Shown here in pieces: positions 16,076-24,651 of a DNA stretch of 64,000 nucleotides. The stretch comes from Peteryoungia rhizophila. GTDB lineage: Bacteria > Pseudomonadota > Alphaproteobacteria > Rhizobiales > Rhizobiaceae. Each line of letters starts with the position of its first letter. The stretch's first letter is position 1. The stretch covers positions 186,001-250,000 of the forward strand of contig NZ_STGT01000003.1 in the NCBI RefSeq assembly GCF_004912145.1, read 5' to 3'. The notes beneath the pieces were generated by a model. It searched no databases. It was not told where the DNA came from and saw only the letters and a list, made by a program, of their open reading frames with translations. The position numbers were made by a program, and so were the translations under genes.

Positions 16076-16708
16076 CTAGTATTCCACGCCGATCTGGGCC
16101 TTGATGCCCGAGCGGAAGGGGTGCTTCACCAGTTCCATCTCGGTCACGAGATCGGCGAGCTCGATCAATTCGTCCTTGGCGTTGCGGCCGGTCAGCACGA
16201 CATGCGTCATCGGGGGCTTTTCGGTCGCCAGGAACTCCAGCACATCAGCCAAATCGATGTAGTCGTAGCGGATCGCGATGTTCACTTCATCGAGTAGCAC
16301 CATGGAATTGGCGGGATCGCGGATCAACTCCTTGGTCTTCTCCCACGCAGCCTTGGCCATCGCAATGTCGCGCGCCTTGTCCTGGGTTTCCCAGGTGAAA
16401 CCTTCGCCCATGGTGTGGAATTCGCACAGATCGGAGAAATGACGCAGGATCAGATCACGCTCGCCGGTCGACATCGCGCCCTTGATAAACTGCACCACGG
16501 CGCATTTCTTGCCGTGTGCAATGTGGCGGAAGATCATGCCGAAGGCGGCGGACGACTTGCCTTTGCCCTTGCCGGTATGAACGATGATCAGGCCTTTCTC
16601 GCCGGTCTTCGTCGCCATGATCTTGTCGCGCGCAGCCTTCTTCTTGGCCATTTTTTCCGCGTGGCGGGCGAGATCGGCCTCGCCGGTGGCCGTGGTTTCC
16701 TCGGTCAT
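16076..16708 (-). CDS. cobO: Cob(I)yrinic acid a,c-diamide adenosyltransferase
   Basis: Adds the 5'-deoxyadenosyl group to the corrin cobalt using ATP. The 210-residue CobA/CobO/BtuR-type enzyme shows the P-loop variant GKGKGKSSAAFG, VVQFIKGAMSTGE, VLLDEVNIAIRYDYI and THVVLTGRNA, all characteristic. It ends with KHPFRSGIKAQIGVEY, the usual CobO C-terminus. The ATG overlaps the GNAT stop by four bases; it is the last gene of riboswitch-controlled operon II. Confidence 0.96.
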   Translation of the reverse strand: MTEETTATGEADLARHAEKMAKKKAARDKIMATKTGEKGLIIVHTGKGKGKSSAAFGMIFRHIAHGKKCAVVQFIKGAMSTGERDLILRHFSDLCEFHTMGEGFTWETQDKARDIAMAKAAWEKTKELIRDPANSMVLLDEVNIAIRYDYIDLADVLEFLATEKPPMTHVVLTGRNAKDELIELADLVTEMELVKHPFRSGIKAQIGVEY

Positions 16709-17148
16709 GTCGTACTCCCGGTATCGTTGAATTCTTTTGCAAACCAGATGCGCTGCGGGGCATCTCTCACCTTCGGCAAGCGGCCGATCTCGCGATATCC
16801 CTCGCGAAGGTAGAAGCGCGGCGCCTGGAACTCGAAGGTGTCGAGATAAATGCCGACGAGCCCATCCTTGCGCGCTATGGCTTCTGCTCGTGCGAGAAGC
16901 TGCGCACCAATGCCGCCGCCGCGTGCCTCGGGCGAAACAGCCAGGAGCTTGACGAAGAACCAGCGCTGCAGATGGGCGCCGATCAGCCCACCCAACATCT
17001 TGCCGTCAGCGTCCATGGCACGCAGCTGAACCTTCCGGCCCTCGAACGGACGCCCCTGCGCTTTGGCTGCCTCATCGAGAATGGCATCGACAGCTCCGGT
17101 CAAGAGAGCGTCCTCGCCCTCCAGCAGCTCGATATGCACCCGCTCCAT
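16705..17148 (-). CDS. GNAT-family N-acetyltransferase
   Basis: 147 residues with the acetyl-CoA binding motif VSPEARGGGIGAQLLARAE in the middle (residues ~72-90) and FYLREGYREIG at the C-terminal side. The acceptor substrate is unknown. It is embedded in the cobalamin operon with a one-base TGATG overlap to the GFA gene and a four-base overlap to cobO, so its expression should follow B12 control. The start ATG at 17148 is set by that overlap; the longer frame is not supported. Confidence 0.88.
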   Translation of the reverse strand: MERVHIELLEGEDALLTGAVDAILDEAAKAQGRPFEGRKVQLRAMDADGKMLGGLIGAHLQRWFFVKLLAVSPEARGGGIGAQLLARAEAIARKDGLVGIYLDTFEFQAPRFYLREGYREIGRLPKVRDAPQRIWFAKEFNDTGSTT

Positions 17149-17567
17149 CACACGCCGCCCTTGCTCTTCGGCAGGTCGTCGGCGACATGCAACCAGTCGA
17201 CGCGTTCGTCCCAGTGCCAATGCTCCCGGATCGGGACGGAAAGGCCTTCATCGAGGCTCGCCACATACAGATCGATATCATCCGGCCGGCGCTCCGTCTC
17301 AAAGGACATCGGCGATCCGCAATTGCCGCAAAAGCCGCGCCGCACGCCAGGCGAAGACGCATAGTAGCGCAGGCTTTCACCAGCGAGGTCCGTTCCCTCG
17401 CGCGGGACGGTGAAGAAGGTCGTGACTGGCGACGAGGTCGCGCGCCGGCAGCTTTCGCAATGGCAATGGCCGGACGTGCGGACGAAGCCAGAGGTCCGAA
17501 AACGCACGCCACCACAAAAGCAATGGCCGCTCAAAACCCTCGGCTTTCCGTTGTGCATGTCAGGCAT
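17148..17567 (-). CDS. GFA-family zinc protein inside the cobalamin operon
   Basis: 139 residues of the GFA/CENP-V fold with zinc ligands CFCGGVRF, CHCESCRR and CGNCGSPM. No reaction is proven for this subgroup. The ATG at 17567 lies eight bases inside cobN and is preceded by GAAGGAGGG. It is wedged between cobN and the GNAT gene, an unusual position; a paralogue follows cobM at the end of the other cob operon. Confidence 0.88.
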   Translation of the reverse strand: MPDMHNGKPRVLSGHCFCGGVRFRTSGFVRTSGHCHCESCRRATSSPVTTFFTVPREGTDLAGESLRYYASSPGVRRGFCGNCGSPMSFETERRPDDIDLYVASLDEGLSVPIREHWHWDERVDWLHVADDLPKSKGGV

Positions 17568-20500
17568 GTTGCCCTCCTTCGACGAGTTCGCTCAGCGTGA
17601 ACTTGGCGGAATTGCTCTTCGGCGTCCACAAGCCGCGATCAATCGCCTCGATCAGGCGCTCGGCGAGCTCCTTCTGGGCCGGCGCATTCTTCTCCGCCAT
17701 GAAGTCGCGAACACGGTCATCGAGGATGAAGGCCTGGTAGACAGCTTCGAAATGGTGGGCGCGCACGGCGCCAGTTGTCGCGGCAAAGGCGAACATGTAG
17801 TCGACCGTCGCGGTGATCTCGAAGGCGCCCTTGTAGCCGTGGCGCATGACGCCTTCGATCCATTTGGGATTGACCACACGGGCGCGCACGACGCGGCCGA
17901 TTTCTTCCTCAAGGCTGCGGATCACGGGCTTTTCCGGCCGCGAATGGTCGTTGTGGTAGACCTTGGGCCTCGCACCCGCGACATGTTCGATCGCCGCCGT
18001 CATGCCGCCTTCGAACTGGTAGTAATCGTCGCTGTCCAGCAGATCGTGTTCGCGGTTGTCCTGGTTTTGCACAACGGCCTGAACAGACCGCAGGCGTTCC
18101 TCGAAAAGCCCGCGTTCCGCCTTGCCCTCCTCGCCCGCGCCGTAAGCATAACCGCCCCAGACAAGGTAGCTCTCGGCCAGATCGGCGCGGTCGGACCAAC
18201 CCTTTTCGTCAATCAGGGCCTGCAGACCGGCACCATATGCACCGGGCTTGGAGCCGAAGACACGGTAGCCGGCGCGGCGAGCGGCCTGCTTTTCGTCTAG
18301 CCCCTCGCCTTTCAGCTTCTCGGTTTCGGCTCGCACACGCGCAGCAATCGGATTATCGCCCTCGTCCTCGTCGAGTACTGCGACGGCACGCACCGCCTTG
18401 TCGAACAGCGCGATCTGCTCGGGGAAGGCATCGCGGAAGAAGCCGGAGATGCGCAGCGTCACGTCGACTCGCGGGCGTCCGAGGATCGCCATCGGGATCA
18501 CCTCGAAGCCGGTGACGCGGCGCGAGGCCATGTCCCAGAGCGGCTTGACGCCGATCAGCGCCAGGGCCTGGGCGATATCATCGCCGCCGGTGCGCATGTT
18601 GGACGTGCCCCAGGCAGTGATGCCGAAGGAATCAGGCCATTCGCCATGGTCCTGCACGTAACGCTGGATCAGGAGCTCGGCGGACTTTTTGCCGAGTTCG
18701 TAGGCTGCCGGTGTCGGCACGGCGCGGCTATCGACGGAGTAGAAGTTTCGCCCCGTCGGCAGCACGTCCGGTCTCCCGCGCGTCGGCGCGCCGGAGGGGC
18801 CTGGGGGAACGAACTGGCCGGCGAGCCCCTTCAGCAGTCCCTGGATTTCAGCGGGGCCGGAGGAAACGACCGCGGGTTTGAGGCGGGTTTCGATTTCGGC
18901 GAGGACGGCTTGGGTGCGAGGCCAGTTGTCTGGGCAAGCGATCACGCCGGCGACCAACTGTGCAGCGAGTAGCTCGATGCGTTCCACGGTGTCGCCATGG
19001 GTGCGCCACGGGGCATCGCTGAGATCGGCGAGGATCGCGGGCTTCGGACCGGTCCAGGGATTTGACATGACGCAGTCGAGAGGGTCGAACATATGCCCCT
19101 CATCCGACCTCCGGGCACCTTCTCCCCGCTGGCGGGGAGAAGGGGGCACGCCATCGGCCGTATGGTCCTTCTCCCTTTCCAACGGGGAGAAGGTGGCCGG
19201 CAGGCCGGATAAGGGGCTATTTCCCAAAAAATCCCCCGCCATTGCCCGCTGCAGGCTGGCATCGCCGCCCTCGCCTTGACCGCGTGGCACGCGGGCCAGC
19301 GCGACGACGAGATCGGTCAGCAGCCGCCCCTCGGGCGCGAGCCCGAAGATGTGCAAGCCGTCGCGGATCTGCATTTCCTTGAGGTCGCAGAGATAAGCGT
19401 CGAGCTTTTCCAGCGCCTGATCTTCCTCTTCACCTTTGGCAATGCCGGCATCCTGGTCGAGGCCGATATCGGCGATCAGCTCGAGGATCTGTTTCTTCAA
19501 GAGAACGAGCCGGCGTGGATCGCCGCCGGACGCTTCGTAATACTCGTCGACCAGCGCTTCGAGGTCCTTGAGCGGTCCGTAGCTCTCGGCCCGCGTCAAC
19601 GGCGGCGTCAGGTGGTCGATGATGACCGCGGAGGTGCGGCGCTTGGCTTGGGTGCCCTCGCCGGGGTCGTTGACGATGAAGGGATAGAGATGCGGGAGCG
19701 GGCCGAAGACGGCTTCGGGCAAACAGGTTTCCGACAGCGCCAGCGCCTTGCCGGGCAGCCATTCCAGATTGCCGTGCTTGCCCATGTGGATGACGGCTTG
19801 AGCGCCGAATTCGCGCCTTAGAAAGGCGTAGAAGGCGAGATAGCCATGCGGCGGCACGAGATCCGGGGAATGATAGGTTTCCTTGGGATCAATATTGTAG
19901 CCACGTGCCGGCTGGATGCCGATCATGAGCTTGCCGAAGCGCATCAGCGGCAGCGCGAAGAAACCGTCGAGATGGAATGGGTCGGCTTCCGGCGCGCCCC
20001 AACGTGCAGTGACGCGATCCTGAACTTCTTTGGGAAGATCCTCGAAGAACTTGATGTAATTGCTGACGGAAATTCGTTCGCGAATAACGCGTCCGTCGTT
20101 CGCCGCATTCGTCGGTCCGGCCATCAAGGCCTGCATCAGCATATCGCCGTCAGCGGGCAGATCAGCGACGTCATAGCCTGCGTCACGCATGGCGTGCATC
20201 ACTTCGATCGTGCCTGCTGGCGTATCGAGACCGACGCCGTTGCCTAGGCGTCCGTCGCGGTTCGGGTAATTGGCCATGATTAGTGCCACACGCCGGCCTG
20301 CAGGTTCGGTCGCGCGAAGTGTCGCCCAGTTGGCAGCGAGTTCGGCGACGAAGCGCATGCGGCCGGCATCCGGCTCGTGGCTGACAAGATTGGTCTCGAC
20401 CCGCTCATCGAACCGCGCCTTCGACTTGAAGGAAACGGCGCGGGTCAGTACGCGGCCATCGACTTCCGGCAGAGCGACACTCATCGCCAGATCGCGGGCG

Positions 20501-21528
20501 CTCAGCCCTTGAGTCGAGTTCTCCCAGGTGGCGCGTGGCGAGGACGAAAAGATCGCCTGCAGCACGACGGCACCCGTCTCGTCGAGCACGGTCGACGGCT
20601 TTTCTGCGCCCGGCGTCGAGACGGCGAAACCGGTGGTGTTGATGACCACCGCTGGCGGGAAGCGTGTGAAAATGGCGCGCAGCGTGTCGACCGAGACCTG
20701 ATCCTTGAGGCTCGACACGAAGACCGGCAGGGGAACGAGGCCCTTGGCCTTCAGTGCTTCGACCATGGCTTCGACGGGTGCCGTCTCGCCACTCTGGACC
20801 AGGGCGCGATAGAAGCAGAGGGGGGTTACAATCCCTCTCCCCGCCTGCGGGGAGAGGGTCAGGGTGAGGGGCTGGGCTTGCGCTGAGATTTGCCCCTCAT
20901 CCGCCCTGCGGGCACCTTCTCCCCGTGAACGGGGAGAAGGGAACGCCAGGCTATCCCACTCCTCAACCCCGATTACGCCCCTGCCCGGCCACCAGATACC
21001 GGCCTTCAACAGCGGACGCGCAGGCTCCGGCCGGTCGGTGCCACCGAGCAAGGCCTCGGCAAAGGCGACGAAAGCGGATGCATTCCCCGCCCCACCTTCG
21101 GTCAAATAGGTCCAGAGAGCCTGGCGATCGTCATCCCCGAAGGCCTGGAACGGTGCAAGCCCCTCGTCCGGCTTGTCGTCACCGGGCAGCACGACGATTG
21201 CCGCGCCGCTGCGGCGGGCTGAGGCGTGCAGCGCCTCCAGCGCATAATGAAAGTAGCTCGCCCCGCCCAGCGCCCTGACGACGATAAGCCGCGCATGACG
21301 CGCCGTGCGTTCGATATAGGTATCGACCGACATCGGATGCTTGAGCGTCATCAGGCTGGCGAGCCGCCAGCGAACCGTCTGCTCGCCCCTCGCCTCCACG
21401 GCGGCTGCGATCGCCGCAATCTCCGTGTCGGCCGCCGAGAGGAACAGCACGTCCCCCGGCGTCTGGCCGAGATCGATCGCCTCGTCGCCGTCGCTGATCG
21501 ATCCCTTCTGAGCAAGCAGGAGATGCAT
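17560..21528 (-). CDS. cobN: Cobaltochelatase large subunit, with two in-frame repeat insertions
   Basis: CobN is the large subunit of the ATP-dependent CobNST chelatase that inserts cobalt into hydrogenobyrinate a,c-diamide in the aerobic pathway. 1322 residues, with family landmarks HMGKHGNLEWLPGKALALSE and GTSNMRTGGDDIAQAL and a C-terminus ending in SNSAKFTLSELVEGG. Relatives are generally about 1270-1280 residues; the excess is explained largely by two palindromic-repeat insertions at residues ~196-232 and ~771-811, both Arg/Gly/Pro-rich and both in frame. The gene starts three bases after cobW. CobS and CobT are not in the window. Confidence 0.95.
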   Translation of the reverse strand: MHLLLAQKGSISDGDEAIDLGQTPGDVLFLSAADTEIAAIAAAVEARGEQTVRWRLASLMTLKHPMSVDTYIERTARHARLIVVRALGGASYFHYALEALHASARRSGAAIVVLPGDDKPDEGLAPFQAFGDDDRQALWTYLTEGGAGNASAFVAFAEALLGGTDRPEPARPLLKAGIWWPGRGVIGVEEWDSLAFPSPRSRGEGARRADEGQISAQAQPLTLTLSPQAGRGIVTPLCFYRALVQSGETAPVEAMVEALKAKGLVPLPVFVSSLKDQVSVDTLRAIFTRFPPAVVINTTGFAVSTPGAEKPSTVLDETGAVVLQAIFSSSPRATWENSTQGLSARDLAMSVALPEVDGRVLTRAVSFKSKARFDERVETNLVSHEPDAGRMRFVAELAANWATLRATEPAGRRVALIMANYPNRDGRLGNGVGLDTPAGTIEVMHAMRDAGYDVADLPADGDMLMQALMAGPTNAANDGRVIRERISVSNYIKFFEDLPKEVQDRVTARWGAPEADPFHLDGFFALPLMRFGKLMIGIQPARGYNIDPKETYHSPDLVPPHGYLAFYAFLRREFGAQAVIHMGKHGNLEWLPGKALALSETCLPEAVFGPLPHLYPFIVNDPGEGTQAKRRTSAVIIDHLTPPLTRAESYGPLKDLEALVDEYYEASGGDPRRLVLLKKQILELIADIGLDQDAGIAKGEEEDQALEKLDAYLCDLKEMQIRDGLHIFGLAPEGRLLTDLVVALARVPRGQGEGGDASLQRAMAGDFLGNSPLSGLPATFSPLEREKDHTADGVPPSPRQRGEGARRSDEGHMFDPLDCVMSNPWTGPKPAILADLSDAPWRTHGDTVERIELLAAQLVAGVIACPDNWPRTQAVLAEIETRLKPAVVSSGPAEIQGLLKGLAGQFVPPGPSGAPTRGRPDVLPTGRNFYSVDSRAVPTPAAYELGKKSAELLIQRYVQDHGEWPDSFGITAWGTSNMRTGGDDIAQALALIGVKPLWDMASRRVTGFEVIPMAILGRPRVDVTLRISGFFRDAFPEQIALFDKAVRAVAVLDEDEGDNPIAARVRAETEKLKGEGLDEKQAARRAGYRVFGSKPGAYGAGLQALIDEKGWSDRADLAESYLVWGGYAYGAGEEGKAERGLFEERLRSVQAVVQNQDNREHDLLDSDDYYQFEGGMTAAIEHVAGARPKVYHNDHSRPEKPVIRSLEEEIGRVVRARVVNPKWIEGVMRHGYKGAFEITATVDYMFAFAATTGAVRAHHFEAVYQAFILDDRVRDFMAEKNAPAQKELAERLIEAIDRGLWTPKSNSAKFTLSELVEGGQHA
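19096..19216. repeat. Palindromic repeat element (RIME-like) inside cobN, copy A
   Basis: A 121-bp mosaic with terminal inverted repeats CCCCTCATCCG (19096-19106) and CGGATAAGGGG (19206-19216), enclosing two palindromes of the CTTCTCCCCG...CGGGGAGAAG type that face inwards. It is translated without stops as part of CobN (residues ~771-811, including PSPRQRGEGARRSDEG). The structure resembles the Rhizobium-specific intergenic mosaic elements, which are normally intergenic. Confidence 0.88.
20833..20941. repeat. Palindromic repeat element (RIME-like) inside cobN, copy B
   Basis: Two half-elements face outwards: CCCTCTCCCCGC...GCGGGGAGAGGG with GTGAGGGGC (20833-20872), then GCCCCTCATCCG with a CTTCTCCCCG...CGGGGAGAAGG palindrome (20892-20941). 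It is read through in frame as CobN residues ~196-232 (SPRSRGEGARRADEG and LTLTLSPQAGRG). The halves match those of copies A and C but in inverted order. Confidence 0.88.
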
Positions 21529-21531
21529 GGA

Positions 21532-22608
21532 TCAGCCGGCCGCCGCCTGGACGTCTTCAACTACCGCACCGAAATCCCATTCATGCAGACCGATGACAAC
21601 GATGCGCGTCTCGCGCTTTTCGCTCGATGTCCAGGGACGGTCGAAATAGGTGTCGATGCGGGTGCCGACAGCCTGGATGACCAGGCGCATCGGCTTGCCG
21701 GGCACGTCGATGAAGCCCTTCAGACGCAGGATGTCGTGCTTCTCGATAACAGGCTTCAGTCGCTCGATGAAATCGGAAGCGTCCTTGATGGCGCCGAGCT
21801 TCAGCACGAAGCTCTCGAACTCGTCGTGATCATGGTGATGGTCATGATCTTCGCCCGAGGCATGCAGTGCCTCGTGTTCCAGCTCGTGATGCGACTTGCG
21901 GTTTTCGATGTCGTCTTCTGTGCTTGCACCGATGCCGAGCAGGACGAGCGAGGGCACTTCGCCGTTCTTCGCCTCGATCATCGACGGCTTGCGGCTGGTG
22001 CGGCCGGTGACTTCCGCGCGCACCGCGGCAATGCCGGCAGCGTCCAGGAGGTCGGTCTTGTTGAGCACGATGAGGTCGGCGCAGGTCAGCTGGTCCTCAA
22101 AGAGTTCCTCGATAGGGCTTTCGTGGTCGAGATTGTCGTCCTCGGCGCGCTGGGCGGCAACGGCATCATGGTCGTCGGCAAAACGGCCAGCAGCGACGGC
22201 AGCGCTGTCGACCACGGTGACGACGCCATCGACGGTTACGCGGGTCCTGATATCAGGCCAGTTGAAGGCTGCGACCAGCGGCTGGGGCAGCGCCAGACCG
22301 GAAGTCTCGATGACGATGTGGTCGGGCTTCACGTCACGCTCGAGCAGCTTCAGCATGGTCGGCACGAAGTCATCGGCGACCGTGCAGCAGATGCAGCCAT
22401 TGGTCAGCTCGATGATGTCATCCTCGGTGCAATTGTCAGCGCCGCAGCCCTTCAGCACGTCGCCGTCAACGCCAAGATCGCCGAATTCATTGATGATCAG
22501 CGCGATCTTCTTGCCGCCGGCATTCATCAGCATGTTGCGGATGATGGTGGTCTTGCCGGCCCCCAGAAAGCCGGTGATGACGGTGGCGGGGATCTTTTGC
22601 TGCAACAT
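21532..22608 (-). CDS. cobW: CobW GTPase metallochaperone of cobalamin synthesis
   Basis: A G3E-family GTPase thought to deliver cobalt to CobN. 358 residues: Walker A GFLGAGKTT at the N-terminus, the metal site NGCICCTV (CxCC), the base-recognition NKTD and the CobW C-terminal domain. A His/Asp-rich loop (DHDHHHDHDE, ~residues 250-260) adds further metal-binding capacity. It is preceded by cobP (three-base gap) and followed by cobN (three-base gap), under the upstream cobalamin riboswitch. Confidence 0.96.
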   Translation of the reverse strand: MLQQKIPATVITGFLGAGKTTIIRNMLMNAGGKKIALIINEFGDLGVDGDVLKGCGADNCTEDDIIELTNGCICCTVADDFVPTMLKLLERDVKPDHIVIETSGLALPQPLVAAFNWPDIRTRVTVDGVVTVVDSAAVAAGRFADDHDAVAAQRAEDDNLDHESPIEELFEDQLTCADLIVLNKTDLLDAAGIAAVRAEVTGRTSRKPSMIEAKNGEVPSLVLLGIGASTEDDIENRKSHHELEHEALHASGEDHDHHHDHDEFESFVLKLGAIKDASDFIERLKPVIEKHDILRLKGFIDVPGKPMRLVIQAVGTRIDTYFDRPWTSSEKRETRIVVIGLHEWDFGAVVEDVQAAAG

Positions 22609-22611
22609 GGT

Positions 22612-23142
22612 TCAACCCTTCATTTTCAACGGCAAGCCTGCCGCGATAAAATAGACTTCAGCCGCCTCAGCGGCGATGGCTTGGTGGAGACGGCCGGCAT
22701 GGTCGCGGAAGGCGCGGGCCATCTTGTTTTCAGGCACGATGCCGAGGCCGACTTCATTCGAGACGAAGATGACGGTGGCCTTGATTTCATTGAGGCTCGC
22801 GGCGAGTGCCGCGCCGTGTGCGTCGACGTCACGCCCCTCTTCCATCATCAGATTGGTGACCCAGAGGGTCAGGCAGTCGACGAGGATCACCCGCTCGGGC
22901 TTGTCGAACGCCTTCAGCGACCCGACGAGATCCAGCGGCTCCTCATACGTCGTCCAGCCGTCATCGGCACGGTCGGCCTTGTGAACCTCGATGCGGGCGC
23001 GCATCTCGTCATCGCAGGCGCGGCCAGTGGCCAGATAAATGCGATCCAAGCCGGTGCTGCGCGCCGTTGTTTCGGCAAAACGCGACTTGCCCGAGCGGGC
23101 ACCGCCGAGAACGAGGATGGATCGGGACTGGGATGCGGTCAT
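22612..23142 (-). CDS. cobP: Adenosylcobinamide kinase / adenosylcobinamide-phosphate guanylyltransferase
   Basis: Phosphorylates adenosylcobinamide and attaches GMP during nucleotide-loop assembly. 176 residues with the P-loop [40 protein letters not shown] and [14 protein letters not shown], all hallmarks of CobU/CobP. The start ATG 23142 overlaps a short upstream frame by ATGA; the 15-residue longer version lacks support. It is the first clear enzyme gene after the riboswitch. Confidence 0.95.
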   Translation of the reverse strand: MTASQSRSILVLGGARSGKSRFAETTARSTGLDRIYLATGRACDDEMRARIEVHKADRADDGWTTYEEPLDLVGSLKAFDKPERVILVDCLTLWVTNLMMEEGRDVDAHGAALAASLNEIKATVIFVSNEVGLGIVPENKMARAFRDHAGRLHQAIAAEAAEVYFIAAGLPLKMKG

Positions 23143-23333
23143 GGCGTGCCAAGGCCCCAGACCGCACGCAGATGACCTGCGAAGCATGTTTCAAACACGC
23201 GCAAAGAATAGATCGATGCACGATCCGCACATACGGACCGGCACCGGCGGGGCCTCAAGGGCCCGCGGATGCAAGACGTCGCCACGACAACCTCCGTGCT
23301 GGCAACGGGGAAACTCCCCAGTGTGGGCACCAT
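23139..23333 (-). CDS. Small open frame (64 aa) coupled to cobP
   Basis: Starts at an ATG seven bases beyond the riboswitch P1 stem, preceded by AAGG, and ends in a four-base ATGA overlap with cobP. The product contains four cysteines (SCIRGP, CRSVCAD, ETCFAG) and many arginines. I recognise no family. The tight coupling suggests it is translated, perhaps as a leader or a remnant of a metal-binding protein, but codon evidence is weak. Confidence 0.35.
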   Translation of the reverse strand: MVPTLGSFPVASTEVVVATSCIRGPLRPRRCRSVCADRASIYSLRVFETCFAGHLRAVWGLGTP

Positions 23334-23339
23334 GCCCTT

Positions 23340-23686
23340 GGATGGCAGGTCTCCTGGCTCGCAGGTCGTGGTCTTTAAAGGACCGTCGGGTTCTCCTCGC
23401 CTTCCCAGGGTCTGTCGGCAACACGAAAGAGCGGACGATTCGTAGAGAAAGAGGCGTCCTGCCCCGGCTGATCGTGTTGCCACCCCAGTGGCTTTTCCGT
23501 TCTGCCGTTCTCGAGAGGCCGGTCGCACACTGCGACCTGTCACCACCTGAAACGGCAGAGCTGTTGGAGAACCCTCGCTGCAATACAGTCGCGGGGTCGG
23601 CTGCGTTCGGCATGCCCGATTGGGGTCCAAGCCTTCGCATTCCCTTTTGCTCTCCGGACAACATCTCTGTCGTCCGGAAACCATCC
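23340..23686 (-). promoter_or_regulatory. Cobalamin riboswitch controlling operon II
   Basis: Read on the minus strand: GAGCAAAAGGGAATGC (from 23652), CCCCGCGACTGTATTG (from 23596), GCCACTGG (from 23492), GGGAAGGCG (from 23406) and a perfect B12 box AGCCAGGAGACCTGCC (ending 23344). The closing P1 stem is GGATGG (23681-23686) with CCATCC (23340-23345). At ~347 nt it is longer than typical because two peripheral arms are extended. Adenosylcobalamin binding is expected to repress cobP-cobW-cobN-...-cobO. Confidence 0.95.
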
Positions 23687-23766
23687 GTCATGAGGATTAG
23701 GCCGACGTCGAAGCCAAGTCAATCACGGCCGCGGCGCCCTGATGCGCCATTGCGCCGCGTTGGCGA

Positions 23767-24588
23767 TCACGGCGTGGCCGCGCAATCCGATGTCACGGCA
23801 GGGTCGCAATCTGGTCGAAGGCGGATCGTGCCGACCGCCCCTTGCTCCACGGGCGTCCCCTTCGCTATATCGGCGGCACGACGTGCCGGCTGCGCAGGGG
23901 CCGGCGGCGGCGTCGGCTGGGCGGTCTCGACAACCGGAGGGGCCGCCATCTCCTGCGGCGCCGGCTGTGCCGGGGCAGCTGGAGGTGTCAGGGCAACAGG
24001 CTTTTGGGGCACGGCCTTCGGCGCAACAGCTGCCGCTCGCGGCGGAGACGCCGGCGTGGTGGGAACGATGACCGGTGGCGGATCCGAGACGAGGCGCGTG
24101 GAAATGGTGCGTGGCGGCTGCGTCTTGCGGATGCGGGGCGTGGCCAGCGAGAAGGCGAAACGGATGCGGGCTGCGATTTCTTCCGCCAGCGCCTGGCGGG
24201 CCCATCGCGGTTCATCCGTCGGACTGTTGACCGTGAAGGATCCTTGCGCAACGGGATCGCCGGTCTCGACAGAGGTCGCCGTGACCGTGAATTTCACCTG
24301 GGCGAGACGGCGGCGCGCGCCCTCGCCAAAACCGAGGCGGTCGATCTTGACGAGCAGCACCACGCGTTCTGCGCCTTGCGGCGCACGGGTTGCCGCGATC
24401 GCCGCCGAGACACGGCGATCAACGTTTTCGATGAGATCGAGCGGGATCCGGGCATCGGCCATGACGGTGACATTGCGAACGTAATAGACCAATGGCCGGT
24501 CGATGCTGCGCCCATGCAGCAGCGTGCAGGATGCCAGGACCAGGAGAAGCCCGATGGCTGCGGCGAAGCGGAGACTGCGAGCAAACAT
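23767..24588 (-). CDS. Putative lipoprotein with Pro/Ala-rich C-terminus
   Basis: 273 residues. A signal peptide with lipobox LVLASC predicts lipidation at Cys21 or so and attachment to an envelope membrane. A folded domain of about 130 residues follows (YYVRNVTVMADARIPLDLIE). The last ~110 residues are low-complexity Pro/Ala/Gln (PPAAPAQPAPQEM), perhaps a periplasm-spanning linker. No enzyme motif is seen and no family is recognised. It is isolated between the riboswitch and the ATP12 gene on the same strand. Confidence 0.7.
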   Translation of the reverse strand: MFARSLRFAAAIGLLLVLASCTLLHGRSIDRPLVYYVRNVTVMADARIPLDLIENVDRRVSAAIAATRAPQGAERVVLLVKIDRLGFGEGARRRLAQVKFTVTATSVETGDPVAQGSFTVNSPTDEPRWARQALAEEIAARIRFAFSLATPRIRKTQPPRTISTRLVSDPPPVIVPTTPASPPRAAAVAPKAVPQKPVALTPPAAPAQPAPQEMAAPPVVETAQPTPPPAPAQPARRAADIAKGTPVEQGAVGTIRLRPDCDPAVTSDCAATP

Positions 24589-24651
24589 GACGACCCCGGA
24601 CTGGTGATTCTGGACCAGCCTGACAATTCGCCATTTATGGTTAGTGGACGG

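Noticed and set aside
21226-23175. A 649-codon plus-strand open frame opposite cobW and cobP
   Set aside because: Antisense to three certain cobalamin genes; composition is Asp/Arg/His-rich in the way typical of shadow frames.
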